Source: an uncultured Collinsella sp. (GTDB lineage Bacteria; Actinomycetota; Coriobacteriia; Coriobacteriales; Coriobacteriaceae). Taken from it: a stretch of 10,878 nucleotides of DNA. Shown one piece after another: positions 1 through 7,627 of this stretch. A program made the position numbers and the translations under genes. The notes beneath the pieces were generated by a model. It worked only from the letters and a program-made list of their open reading frames with translations, was not told the DNA's origin and did not search any database. Position 1 is the stretch's first letter. Each line of letters starts with the position of its first letter. The DNA is taken from contig UQLC01000035.1 in NCBI GenBank assembly GCA_900541795.1, positions 1 to 10,878 on the forward strand, read 5' to 3'.

Positions 1-18
1 CGTAGCGGGTGGTTTAAA

Positions 19-39
19 GCTGGCCGCTGCGCGGCCAGC
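19..39. terminator. GC hairpin at the left edge, possible terminator
   Basis: A perfect 9-bp inverted repeat (19-27 with 31-39) has a 3-nt loop, TGC. On the minus strand it is followed only by TTTAAA, and on the plus strand by a second small hairpin (40-51, AGACT-AA-AGTCT). It could back up the terminator at 54-89 or end a gene that lies left of the window. Its role cannot be settled here. Confidence 0.4.
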
Positions 40-53
40 AGACTAAAGTCTTG

Positions 54-89
54 AAAAAGACCGCCGGCGCGGGGGCGGCGCCAGCGGTC
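54..89 (-). terminator. Intrinsic terminator of the small gene at 116-406
   Basis: Read on the minus strand, bases 89-78 pair with 70-59 to give a 12-bp GC-rich stem (one U-G wobble) with a 7-nt loop at 71-77. A run of five T (plus-strand A at 54-58) follows directly. This is a standard Rho-independent terminator 27 nt beyond the stop codon of the upstream minus gene. Confidence 0.88.
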
Positions 90-115
90 ACGTGAAAATC
101 GGGTTTTATTGCCTG

Positions 116-406
116 TTAAGCGGCGACGGCCTCATAGACCGTAGCGCCCGAGAAGCTGTCATGCAGGCTCTTGCCGGCAATCCACGGCAGCTCGACGACC
201 TCGCAGACCGTGTTGACCAACTCAGAACAGTCAGTAAAGTGGCCCTTGTCGTTGAGGGCCTCGCAATCCTGAACACGCCAATAGCCATCGGTGTGCGTGA
301 TGTAGTACTCGTGATCGTTGATCGACACGAAAGCGCGCGTCTTGGAACGCAGCAGCTTCAGAAATCCTTCGAAATCGGTCTCGACGACATCTCCAGCCTG
401 GAACAT
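116..406 (-). CDS. Small orphan protein of unknown function (96 aa)
   Basis: I do not recognise this family. The start at 406 is chosen because AGGAGGT lies 7 nt upstream of that ATG on the minus strand. An upstream TTG at 481 would add 25 residues rich in Arg and Gly and has no such ribosome site. The predicted protein is soluble, with no signal peptide or membrane segment. It opens with MFQAGDVVETDF, has an aromatic HEYYITHTDGYW segment in the middle, three cysteines, and an acidic, hydrophobic C-terminal half ending in an Ala/Val tail. The beta-rich, compact look suggests a single small fold. It is monocistronic, with its own terminator 27 nt beyond the stop, and divergent from the nitroreductase. 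The strong ribosome site and terminator argue that it is a real, well-expressed gene. No function is assigned. Confidence 0.82.
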   Translation of the reverse strand: MFQAGDVVETDFEGFLKLLRSKTRAFVSINDHEYYITHTDGYWRVQDCEALNDKGHFTDCSELVNTVCEVVELPWIAGKSLHDSFSGATVYEAVAA

Positions 407-560
407 GATGTTACCTCCTGGCCCGGCGCCACCACGGCGCATTGATAAACGTTGGTACTCCTTTAGTAAAACCTTTATCAAAGGTTATGCGTTCGTCATT
501 TAGGCAAGTGGTAAAAAACCGCAGGGTAGACGGGATAAAACGTTTAACCATCCCATTTGT

Positions 561-589
561 TTGTCACATTCTGAAGGTACTTTTATGCA
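561..589 (+). promoter_or_regulatory. Possible promoter of the nitroreductase gene
   Basis: TTGTCA (561-566) and TATGCA (584-589) are 17 bp apart. The -35 box matches consensus at five of six positions, the -10 box at only three. Transcription would begin near 596 and leave a leader of about 105 nt. The surrounding 407-700 gap is AT-richer than the genes and holds no other convincing coding segment. Confidence 0.35.
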
Positions 590-700
590 AACCTTCTTTC
601 CCAATTGGAATCTATCCTTTTGGCCGGGCAATTGACCGTCTATCGTTTGAGCCCGACGGGTATGAACGGGGCATCTGCAACGCCACCGCAAGGAGACACC

Positions 701-1222
701 ATGGAGACTATCGAAGCACTCATTCACCGCCGCAGCTGCCGCAACTACAGCGATCGTCCCGTCGAGGCCGAAAAGCTTGCACGTATTATCGAAGCCGGCC
801 AATATGCACCGAGCGGCATGGGCCGCCAGCCGGTGACGTTTGTCGCCGTCACCGACCCCGCGACCGTCGAGCGTCTCTCGCAGCTCAACGCGCAAGTCAT
901 GGGCAGCAACAGCGACCCCTTCTATGGCGCCAAGACCGTTGTGGTGGTGCTGGTTGACCGCAGCGTGCCCACACATCTGGAAGACGGCTCGCTCGCCATG
1001 GGCAACCTGCTCAACGCTGCCTATGCGCTGGGCGTTGATTCGTGCTGGATTCATCGCGCCCACGAGGTTTTCGATTCGCCCGAGGGCCTGGAGCTACTGG
1101 CCAGTTGGGGTCTACCCGCCGACGGCAGTCTGCGCGGTGTCGGTCACTGCATTCTGGGCTATGCCGAGGACACGCTGCCCGAGCCCAAACCCCGCCGCGA
1201 CAACGTGGTCTACATCAAGTAG
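701..1222 (+). CDS. Nitroreductase family protein, FMN-dependent (173 aa)
   Basis: This is a short member of the nitroreductase/NADH-oxidase-like flavoprotein family, whose members are usually cytoplasmic homodimers using FMN and NAD(P)H to reduce nitro, quinone or similar acceptors. Family marks seen: the N-terminal RRSCRNY segment (residues 10-16) and APSGMGRQP (36-44), both of which line the FMN phosphate/ribityl site; the central helix around LAMGNLLNAAYALG; and a C-terminal GVGHCILGY strand. At 173 residues it matches the compact subgroup rather than the larger NfsA/NfsB type. The ATG at 701 is chosen over the one at 605 because AAGGAG lies just upstream and the homology begins at METIEALIHRRS. 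The gene stands alone and converges on the membrane protein at 1273-1848, sharing a hairpin with it. The natural substrate cannot be read from the sequence. Confidence 0.93.
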   Translation: METIEALIHRRSCRNYSDRPVEAEKLARIIEAGQYAPSGMGRQPVTFVAVTDPATVERLSQLNAQVMGSNSDPFYGAKTVVVVLVDRSVPTHLEDGSLAMGNLLNAAYALGVDSCWIHRAHEVFDSPEGLELLASWGLPADGSLRGVGHCILGYAEDTLPEPKPRRDNVVYIK

Positions 1223-1240
1223 CGCAGGAGTGTCCCAAAC

Positions 1241-1270
1241 TGCCGGCAGAGACGTCCCCTTCTGCCGGCA
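1241..1270. terminator. Shared hairpin between two convergent genes
   Basis: A perfect 10-bp stem (TGCCGGCAGA 1241-1250 with TCTGCCGGCA 1261-1270) has a 10-nt loop. It lies 18 nt after the nitroreductase stop and 3 nt before the stop of the convergent minus gene. Neither side has a proper T run (TTTGGG on minus), so it is a weak or factor-assisted bidirectional terminator. Confidence 0.55.
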
Positions 1271-1272
1271 AG

Positions 1273-1848
1273 CTATGTTGATATTTGAGTTGTCGTCGTT
1301 TCGTTCGTCTGGGCCGTTTCGGCTTCGCTGCCTTGTTCGTCCTCGTCCTTTTGCGCATCGGCGATGGTGGAGGCCGCCGCGACGATACCGCGCTGGGGCG
1401 CAACGCCCGTCTGGGTCTGTGCGCCCTCGACAACTTCTGTGCCTGCATGCGCGAGCTCGGGCGATTTAAACATTGCGTCCAAGTTGGCGCCACCGCCGGC
1501 ATATCCGAGCGCAGCGAGCGCGATGACGATCACTGCAACGGCGGCCACGATCGGCACGTAGCGATGCCAGCCGGCGGGATTGAGCCCGCTGCGGCGAGCC
1601 GCCCCGCGGCTGATGTAGCCGAGCGTTCCGTCGTGCTTGAGCTTTGAGCCCACCACGCGTTTGCGGCCCCACAGCGAGGACTCTGCCTGCATTGCCAAGC
1701 GGGCGCTTGCCGAAGGATAGCCGTATTTAGTGCGCTTGAACGAACCGTCGAACCCCGACGCGTGCTTGCCCCACGTCCGGGACGTCGTGCGGCGGTTAAC
1801 TGGAGCCGCGCTCCGTCTATTCCGGTTTGGTTTTGAAGTCTCCGCCAT
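1273..1848 (-). CDS. Single-pass membrane protein of unknown function (191 aa)
   Basis: No family is recognised. Layout by eye: a strongly basic, Ser/Arg-rich N-terminal half (residues 1-95, with RNRR and KRTKYGYPSASARLA), then one hydrophobic segment (about 97-116, VPIVAAVAVIVIALAALGYA), then an acidic Gln/Thr/Glu-rich tail of about 70 residues ending in TTTTQIST. By the positive-inside rule the basic half is cytoplasmic and the low-complexity tail lies outside, i.e. a type II-like anchor. The start at 1848 is preferred because a G-rich stretch precedes it and a good promoter sits 45 bp upstream. In-frame ATG at 1881 and GTG at 1902 are alternatives. The gene lies 84 bp behind the regulator gene in the same direction but seems to have its own promoter. 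It could be an envelope or cell-division accessory factor, but nothing in the sequence proves this. Confidence 0.72.
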   Translation of the reverse strand: MAETSKPNRNRRSAAPVNRRTTSRTWGKHASGFDGSFKRTKYGYPSASARLAMQAESSLWGRKRVVGSKLKHDGTLGYISRGAARRSGLNPAGWHRYVPIVAAVAVIVIALAALGYAGGGANLDAMFKSPELAHAGTEVVEGAQTQTGVAPQRGIVAAASTIADAQKDEDEQGSEAETAQTNETTTTQIST

Positions 1849-1892
1849 ACGCCCCCGCACGCCGTAACACAATCGAAACATTACTGCTTTGG

Positions 1893-1921
1893 ACTGTAGC
1901 ACACGCGCCGCACGCGGTCAC
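1893..1921 (-). promoter_or_regulatory. Predicted promoter of the membrane protein gene
   Basis: On the minus strand GTGACC (1921-1916) and TACAGT (1898-1893) are separated by exactly 17 bp. Each matches the sigma-70 consensus at four of six positions. Transcription would begin near 1886, giving a leader of about 38 nt to the start at 1848. This suggests the gene is not simply co-transcribed with the regulator upstream. Confidence 0.5.
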
Positions 1922-1932
1922 GGGCGCCTCGC

Positions 1933-3150
1933 TCAGCGGTCGTCGTCCTTCAGCAAGCGCCACAGGGTCGTGCGGCTTATTCCCAGCACCTCGGCAGCGC
2001 GGGTCCGGTTGCCCTGAAGGTGGCCTACGACCAGCCGCGCGATATCGCGTTCGGTATCGGCCAGTGGACGCAGGATATACAGATCGCTGTCGAGCGTCGG
2101 AGCGCCAAAGGTTGCGGTTTTGATGACGTCCTCCTGGGCGAGCACCTCCTCCGCCACTTCGCGCTCCGCCACACCCGACCCTACTAATATATAGAGTCGT
2201 TCCGAGACCTCGCGCAGCTGCAGATAGTTGCGTGGCCAGCGATAGCCGTTGAGCGTCGAGGCAGCCTCCTCGGACATACTCGGAGCGGCAGTTCCAAAGG
2301 CATCTGACAGATATGACAAATACCGCGCAACCTTTTTCGATGCGCCACCCTGCTCGGCAATCGCAGGCGCCACACTTACTGCGCACGCCAAGCGCTCGGT
2401 TACAAAAGCGGCCTGATCGCTTTCGCCACCGCCCGGCATATCGTTTGCCGTCAGAACCACATGGCAACGCGCGGCCAGCGCCGTGTCGGTCATCGTAGAG
2501 ACAAGCTCGCGCAGACGCTGCGGCGAAAGTGCATGCCAGCCGCCAATACAAAGGGTCAGCCTCGCCTGGAACAGCGGCGATTCCGAGCTTTTGAGCAGAT
2601 GGCGCCAGCCGCGATCTGTGAGCTCGTCAAGTGCCACGGACACAAAGGGTTCGTCAGCATAAGGCCCATCCAGATAGAGGCGTTTTGCAATCTCTGCCTG
2701 GCCGGCACCCAGCTCGCCCTCCAGCATGAGGGGCACGCCGCGGGCATAGCTTTCGCAGACGGGACCAGCGACCGCAGCGGCACCCTCGACAATGCCGTAC
2801 GCGCTTGCCTCGTAGCGCGCCTCGACCTCATCTGCGTTAAGCCACTCAATACCCGCATGTGCCGCCACACCGTGCACCTCGCGGACCACGACTACCCAAA
2901 GCGCGCCGTATTCCTTGGCGACCGGACGCACCGTAAGGCTCAAGCGCCCTCCCGCATGTCCCATCACCAGGCGCGTGCCGTTGCCCACGCGCCCCAGGCG
3001 CTCGGCGACAAATGCCGCGACATCTTGCTCGAGCGCGACATCATCCATGGTCGAAATCGCCACGCGTCCACGCCCATCGATTGCCAACGCCGAGGCCCCG
3101 GCAGCAGCCAAGGCCTCGATCAAGATTTGTAGCTTGGCGTCACTGTTCAT
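1933..3150 (-). CDS. Fis-type regulator with degenerate sigma-54-activator AAA+ domain (405 aa)
   Basis: A transcription regulator built like a sigma-54 enhancer-binding protein. The N-terminal part (about 1-110) is a sensor-like region of unknown family. The middle (about 115-320) aligns with an AAA+ domain, including a GYRWPRNYLQLREV stretch (302-315) that corresponds to the WPGNVREL segment of the family. The C-terminus (379-401, NRTRAAEVLGISRTTLWRLL) is a classic Fis-type helix-turn-helix. The ATPase appears dead: the Walker A-like motif GELGAGQAE (145-153) has Gln in place of Lys, the Walker B region reads LTLCIGGWHAL instead of LFLDEI, and no GAFTGA loop exists. It therefore probably acts as a DNA-binding repressor or sigma-70 activator, as TyrR does, rather than remodelling sigma-54 polymerase. 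The start at 3150 is favoured over GTG at 3174, which lacks a ribosome site. The target genes are unknown; yeiH upstream and the membrane protein downstream are candidates. Confidence 0.85.
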   Translation of the reverse strand: MNSDAKLQILIEALAAAGASALAIDGRGRVAISTMDDVALEQDVAAFVAERLGRVGNGTRLVMGHAGGRLSLTVRPVAKEYGALWVVVVREVHGVAAHAGIEWLNADEVEARYEASAYGIVEGAAAVAGPVCESYARGVPLMLEGELGAGQAEIAKRLYLDGPYADEPFVSVALDELTDRGWRHLLKSSESPLFQARLTLCIGGWHALSPQRLRELVSTMTDTALAARCHVVLTANDMPGGGESDQAAFVTERLACAVSVAPAIAEQGGASKKVARYLSYLSDAFGTAAPSMSEEAASTLNGYRWPRNYLQLREVSERLYILVGSGVAEREVAEEVLAQEDVIKTATFGAPTLDSDLYILRPLADTERDIARLVVGHLQGNRTRAAEVLGISRTTLWRLLKDDDR

Positions 3151-3274
3151 ATTGCGCCCCGTCCTCGGCGCCACGCCGCCACCGACGGCTGCGCGAGCGA
3201 GTGTTTCAAAATTGAACGATATTGCTCACCAAACACTATAGGGCAGAAGCCACCGTCCTGCGAGTATATGAGTT

Positions 3275-3363
3275 GCCCCGCATCGCCATCCTGGCGGGGC
3301 GATAAGAGCTCTTCGGGACCTATCAACCTGCGGACAAGCCATACCCGCAAGAGCTCCTATCGC
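3275..3363 (-). other. Two overlapping hairpins in the yeiH-regulator gap
   Basis: The gap 3151-3415 has no gene. Within it, 3299-3317 and 3344-3363 form a stem of about 19 bp around an AAGAGCTC/GAGCTCTT core. One position is A-C on plus but G-U on minus, and there is one bulged base, so the fold suits minus-strand RNA. A second stem (3275-3281 with 3294-3300, GCCCCGC/GCGGGGC) shares bases 3299-3300 with the first, so the two compete at that edge. The pair lies 53 nt beyond the yeiH stop and upstream of the regulator gene. No T run follows, so it is not a plain terminator. It could be the yeiH mRNA 3' end or a leader structure of the regulator gene. Confidence 0.5.
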
Positions 3364-3415
3364 TCCACCGCGGACATGCGCTCGCCAGCACGCAGCACGC
3401 AAATCAGTTACTTCT

Positions 3416-4450
3416 CTACCAGATTCCCAGCACGTGCTGCATTCCCAAACTCATGCAAGCAATGCCAATCCAGCAGCAAAAGCCCAATGCGATGGGCTTG
3501 CCGCCCTTTTTGACCAGCTCGACGATATCGGTATTAAAGCCAATAGCCGCCATGGCCATCACGATAAAGAACTTCGACAGTTCCTTGATGGGCGCCGTAA
3601 TGGATGCAGGAAGCTGAAGCACCGTGGTGATTACGCTCGCCAGCACAAAGAACAGCACGAACATGGGAAACGCGCGTTTAAGCGAGAACGTGCTTTTGGC
3701 GTCGCCGCCGGCCTTGCGCGCCAGATGCATCTGCCAGCATGCGAGAACCAACGTAATGGGAATAATGGCCAGCGTCCTGGTGAGCTTGACCACCGTGGCG
3801 CTTTCGAGCACATTGGCGCCGGGATGCATACTGTCCCAGGCGCTCGCCGCAGCCGTTACCGACGAGGTGTCGTTGATGGCAGTGCCGGCAAACAAGCCAA
3901 AGCCCTCGTTGGTCAGCCCGAGCATGCCGCCGAGCGTCGGAAACACGAGCGCCGCGATAACGTTAAACAGGAAGATGACCGAAATAGCCTGGGCAATCTC
4001 GCGATCGTCGGCATCGATGACGGGCGCGGTCGCGGCGATGGCAGAACCGCCGCAAATCGACGAACCCACGCCCACAAGCGTCGCGATCTTGCCCGGCACG
4101 TTCATAACGCGGCAGAGCACGAAGGCAATGACGAGCGAGGTCGAGATCGTTGCCACGATAATCGGCAGCGACCGAGCGCCTTTGGACAGAATCTGCGAGA
4201 GGTTCATGCCAAAGCCAAGCAGGATTACCGCGTACTGCAAGACTTTTTTAGACGTATAGGTGACACCGGCGGCGAGCTGTTCGCGACGATTCTTGGGAAA
4301 GACGAGCGCCAAGACCATGCCAAAGAGGATGGCAAACACCGGACCGCCGACCACCTCAATCTGTTTGCCGAGTAACGTCGCGGGGATGGCGACGATCAGG
4401 CAGAACAAGACGCCCTTCCAGCGTTCGCGTACGATATTCGCCAGTTGCAT
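3416..4450 (-). CDS. yeiH: YeiH/UPF0324 family membrane transporter, putative sulfate exporter (344 aa)
   Basis: A polytopic inner-membrane protein of the UPF0324 (Cons_hypoth698) family, annotated in many genomes as YeiH or putative sulfate exporter. About ten hydrophobic segments span the whole length, with short polar loops. Family marks seen: GGPVFAILFGMVLAL near the N-terminus, VILLGFGMNLSQI in the third segment, the conserved GVGSSICGGSAIAATAP motif in the middle, TAINDTSSVTAA, and a C-terminal AMAAIGFNTDI helix. Length is normal for the family. The start at 4450 has AAGGA 7 nt upstream. Substrate assignment rests on relatives (TauZ-like sulfate or sulfonate-product export) and is unproven here. 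The divergent GntR/FCD regulator 193 bp away is the obvious candidate controller. In Escherichia coli the neighbouring regulator is instead of the LysR type. Confidence 0.9.
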   Translation of the reverse strand: MQLANIVRERWKGVLFCLIVAIPATLLGKQIEVVGGPVFAILFGMVLALVFPKNRREQLAAGVTYTSKKVLQYAVILLGFGMNLSQILSKGARSLPIIVATISTSLVIAFVLCRVMNVPGKIATLVGVGSSICGGSAIAATAPVIDADDREIAQAISVIFLFNVIAALVFPTLGGMLGLTNEGFGLFAGTAINDTSSVTAAASAWDSMHPGANVLESATVVKLTRTLAIIPITLVLACWQMHLARKAGGDAKSTFSLKRAFPMFVLFFVLASVITTVLQLPASITAPIKELSKFFIVMAMAAIGFNTDIVELVKKGGKPIALGFCCWIGIACMSLGMQHVLGIW

Positions 4451-4643
4451 ATGGAATTCCTTCTTTCTATTTCACGTTTGCGACGGCCTATGATACGGCA
4501 ACATTGAGCACAGCCCTGCGCAAATACAGACTAAGATGCCGCAATAGTTCTTGGGCAACAGCCGAATTACCCACCACGGAGAGCTGATTCGCGGCATAAT
4601 TAACAGCTGATATATGAGTGTGATAGAACGGTTGCGAGGCACT
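4451..4643. promoter_or_regulatory. Divergent control region of yeiH and the GntR gene
   Basis: This gap must hold both promoters. On plus, CATAAT at 4595-4600 is a fair -10 box for the regulator gene but has no good -35. On minus, TATCAT near 4487-4492 is a possible -10 for yeiH, also without a clear -35. A 7-bp direct repeat, AGCTGAT, occurs at 4582-4588 and 4605-4611, 23 bp apart and flanking the CATAAT box. The spacing of about two helix turns would suit an operator, but no dyad symmetry typical of GntR sites is evident. Weak -35 boxes on both sides fit promoters that need an activator. Confidence 0.4.
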
Positions 4644-5345
4644 ATGGAAGAATCGATGCACGTCGGCGAGCAGGAAATGAGCCTACAGGATCAGTCCTAC
4701 CACACCATTCGACGCAAAATCGTCTACCTGGACTACAAGCCGGGCGAAAAGCTGGGCGTCAAGCAGCTTTGCGACGACCTGGATATGGGGCGCACCCCTG
4801 TGCGCGAGGCGCTGGTGCGTCTGGCGCAAGAGGGCCTGGTGCGTACCGTGCCCCAAAGCGGCACCTATGTCTCGCCCATCAACCTCACTCTTGCCGAGAG
4901 CGCCTGCTACATTCGCGAGCACCTGGAAAAGCAGGTGATTGTGGAGTGCTGCGCCCGTGCCACCTCGGCAGGCATCGAGCAGCTCGACCGAGCCATCGCG
5001 CTGCAGGAAAAGACCATGGCCGAGGAGGATCGCATCGGCTTCTTTTTAAGCGACAACCTCATGCACCGCATGATCTTTAGCATCGCGTGCCGCAGCACCG
5101 TATGGTCGTGGCTCGAAGAGACCAATGCCGACCTGGAGCGCTTCCGCTGGCTGCGCGCCGCCACGCAGACGCTCGACAATCAGGAGATTGTTAACGAACA
5201 CAAGCAAATCCGCTGCGCCATCGCCGGCCGCGACCCCATCGAGGCGAGCTTTTTGGTCAGCAAGCACCTGCATATGATGTTCCGCAACCAGACCGAGGTC
5301 CTGGACCAATATCCCAAGTACTTCGAGACCAGCAAGCTCCGCTAA
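4644..5345 (+). CDS. GntR-family transcriptional regulator, FCD subfamily (233 aa)
   Basis: An N-terminal winged helix-turn-helix (about 18-78) carries the typical LGVKQLCDDLDMGRTPVREALVRLAQEGLV stretch in parts: GRTPVREALVRL at 49-60 is the recognition helix, and the wing is VPQSGTYVSPI. The C-terminal FCD domain (about 84-220) is all-helical and binds a metal and an organic-acid-like ligand. The usual metal ligands are visible: Asp137, His141, His186 (NEHKQI) and His208 (KHLH). The start at 4644 is chosen for GAGG five bases upstream. ATG at 4614 would add 10 residues but has no ribosome site and sits against the likely -10 box. The gene is divergent from yeiH, so it probably regulates that gene, itself, or both. 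FCD regulators commonly respond to carboxylates or sugar acids, but the effector cannot be read here. Confidence 0.92.
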   Translation: MEESMHVGEQEMSLQDQSYHTIRRKIVYLDYKPGEKLGVKQLCDDLDMGRTPVREALVRLAQEGLVRTVPQSGTYVSPINLTLAESACYIREHLEKQVIVECCARATSAGIEQLDRAIALQEKTMAEEDRIGFFLSDNLMHRMIFSIACRSTVWSWLEETNADLERFRWLRAATQTLDNQEIVNEHKQIRCAIAGRDPIEASFLVSKHLHMMFRNQTEVLDQYPKYFETSKLR

Positions 5346-5352
5346 CCTGCCA

Positions 5353-5391
5353 AAACCACCACAAAGGGAACAGGCACCTTTGTGGTGGTTT
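5353..5391 (+). repeat. Hairpin repeat copy A, likely terminator of the GntR gene
   Basis: A perfect 15-bp stem (5353-5367 with 5377-5391, AAACCACCACAAAGG and its complement) closes a 9-nt loop, GAACAGGCA. It begins 8 nt past the regulator stop and ends in TTTCTCC, a poor but usable terminator. Read on minus, the loop and closing bases give CCTGTTCCC, the core shared with the three other hairpins in this window. The stem sequence matches copy B at 7462-7492 except for compensated changes. Confidence 0.75.
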
Positions 5392-5399
5392 CTCCACAC

Positions 5400-5440
5400 A
5401 AAAAGGCCCGGCTCCGTCTGATGACGCGGAGCCGGGCCTT
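5400..5440 (-). terminator. Intrinsic terminator of glmS
   Basis: On the minus strand a perfect 14-bp GC-rich stem (5440-5427 with 5416-5403) with a 10-nt loop is followed by five T (plus-strand A 5400-5404, the last two also in the stem). It lies 24 nt after the glmS stop. Read on plus, it could also stop leftover transcription from the GntR gene, though the T run is short on that side. Confidence 0.92.
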
Positions 5441-5464
5441 AATCGTAAGGATGACGGAACTCGA

Positions 5465-7312
<1,848 letters not shown>

Positions 7313-7386
7313 AGGATAAATCCCTTCGTCCGCGTGACTGCAAAACGTCCACGCACATGGGGCGCTGAGACGCATAACGTTCGAGT

Positions 7387-7415
7387 ATTGTACTCACGCA
7401 GACGCAAGCTGATAT
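7387..7415 (-). promoter_or_regulatory. Probable glmS promoter
   Basis: On minus, TACAAT (7392-7387) is a good -10 box. The hexamer 17 bp upstream (ATATCA, 7415-7410) is a poor -35, suggesting help from an activator or another contact. The -10 lies inside a small perfect dyad, GAGTA-TTG-TACTC (7384-7396). Transcription would start near 7380, giving a leader of about 68 nt. Confidence 0.5.
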
Positions 7416-7447
7416 ACCAGAAGTGGTATCTCAACTTGGATACCACT
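7414..7447. promoter_or_regulatory. Triple half-site operator candidate upstream of glmS
   Basis: Three copies of one half-site occur in alternating orientation: ATACCA (7414-7419), AGTGGTATC (7422-7430) and GATACCACT (7439-7447). The outer two of these form a perfect 9-bp inverted repeat with an 8-bp spacer. The first two form a 6-bp inverted repeat with a 4-bp spacer. They overlap and lie just upstream of the glmS -35 region. TGGTAT/ATACCA arms resemble sites of amino-sugar regulators of the GntR/HutC type (NagR, DasR), but the spacing differs, so the regulator is not assigned. Confidence 0.5.
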
Positions 7448-7461
7448 CGATACACACACCC

Positions 7462-7492
7462 CACCACGAAGGGGGCAGGCGCCTTCGTGGTT
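7462..7492. repeat. Hairpin repeat copy B
   Basis: ACCACGAAGG (7463-7472) pairs with CCTTCGTGGT (7482-7491), a 10-bp stem with a 9-nt loop. It aligns base for base with copy A at 5356-5391; one A-T pair there is a G-C pair here, so the stem is conserved although the sequence changed. On minus the loop region reads CGCCTGCCCCC. It sits in the glmS-lacI gap and could block read-through between them. Confidence 0.65.
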
Positions 7493-7515
7493 GTTTGGCC
7501 TGACAGCATCGTTTG

Positions 7516-7563
7516 CCCAGATAAAACCTGCCAAAATAAACCTGTCCCTAAATGGCAGGTTTT
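7516..7563 (+). repeat. Hairpin repeat copy C, exact 34-bp match to copy D
   Basis: Bases 7516-7549 are identical to the reverse complement of 10627-10660. AAAACCTGCCA (7523-7533) pairs with TGGCAGGTTTT (7553-7563), an 11-bp stem with a 19-nt loop holding ACCTGTCCC. The right arm supplies the first two bases of the lacI -35 box (TTGACA 7562-7567). Confidence 0.75.
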
Positions 7564-7592
7564 GACACCCCGGGGGCGGGCGATGCTACAAT
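7562..7592 (+). promoter_or_regulatory. Promoter of the lacI-type gene
   Basis: A perfect -35 box, TTGACA (7562-7567), and TACAAT (7587-7592) are 19 bp apart. The long spacer is offset by an extended -10 element, TG at 7584-7585 one base before the box. Transcription should start near 7599, 29 nt before the ATG. Confidence 0.75.
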
Positions 7593-7603
7593 CTGGCTTG
7601 TAC

Positions 7604-7617
7604 TTGAAACGCATCAA
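7604..7617 (+). promoter_or_regulatory. LacI-type operator, probable self-repression site
   Basis: TTGAAACGCATCAA has dyad symmetry TTGA-n2-CG-n2-TCAA around a central CG, the standard form of LacI/GalR family operators. It covers about +5 to +18 of the predicted transcript and ends 10 nt before the repressor start codon, so bound repressor would block its own gene. The ribosome site AAGGGG overlaps its right edge. Confidence 0.7.
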
Positions 7618-7627
7618 AGGGGCCGCT

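Noticed and set aside
1933..3415. Search for a sigma-54 promoter (TGGCAC-N5-TTGCA type) near the activator-like gene
   Set aside because: No match seen by eye, consistent with the regulator having lost its ATPase motifs.
3434..4375. Long plus-strand open frame opposite yeiH
   Set aside because: His/Arg/Gly-rich, low-sense protein with no ribosome site; the minus strand encodes a clear membrane transporter.
7313..7386. Possible glmS ribozyme in the glmS leader
   Set aside because: The leader is too short, about 70 nt, and I find no recognisable ribozyme core.
7414..7447. Reading the repeated half-sites as a short CRISPR or iteron array
   Set aside because: There are only three half-sites, in alternating orientation and within 34 bp at a promoter, which fits an operator better.
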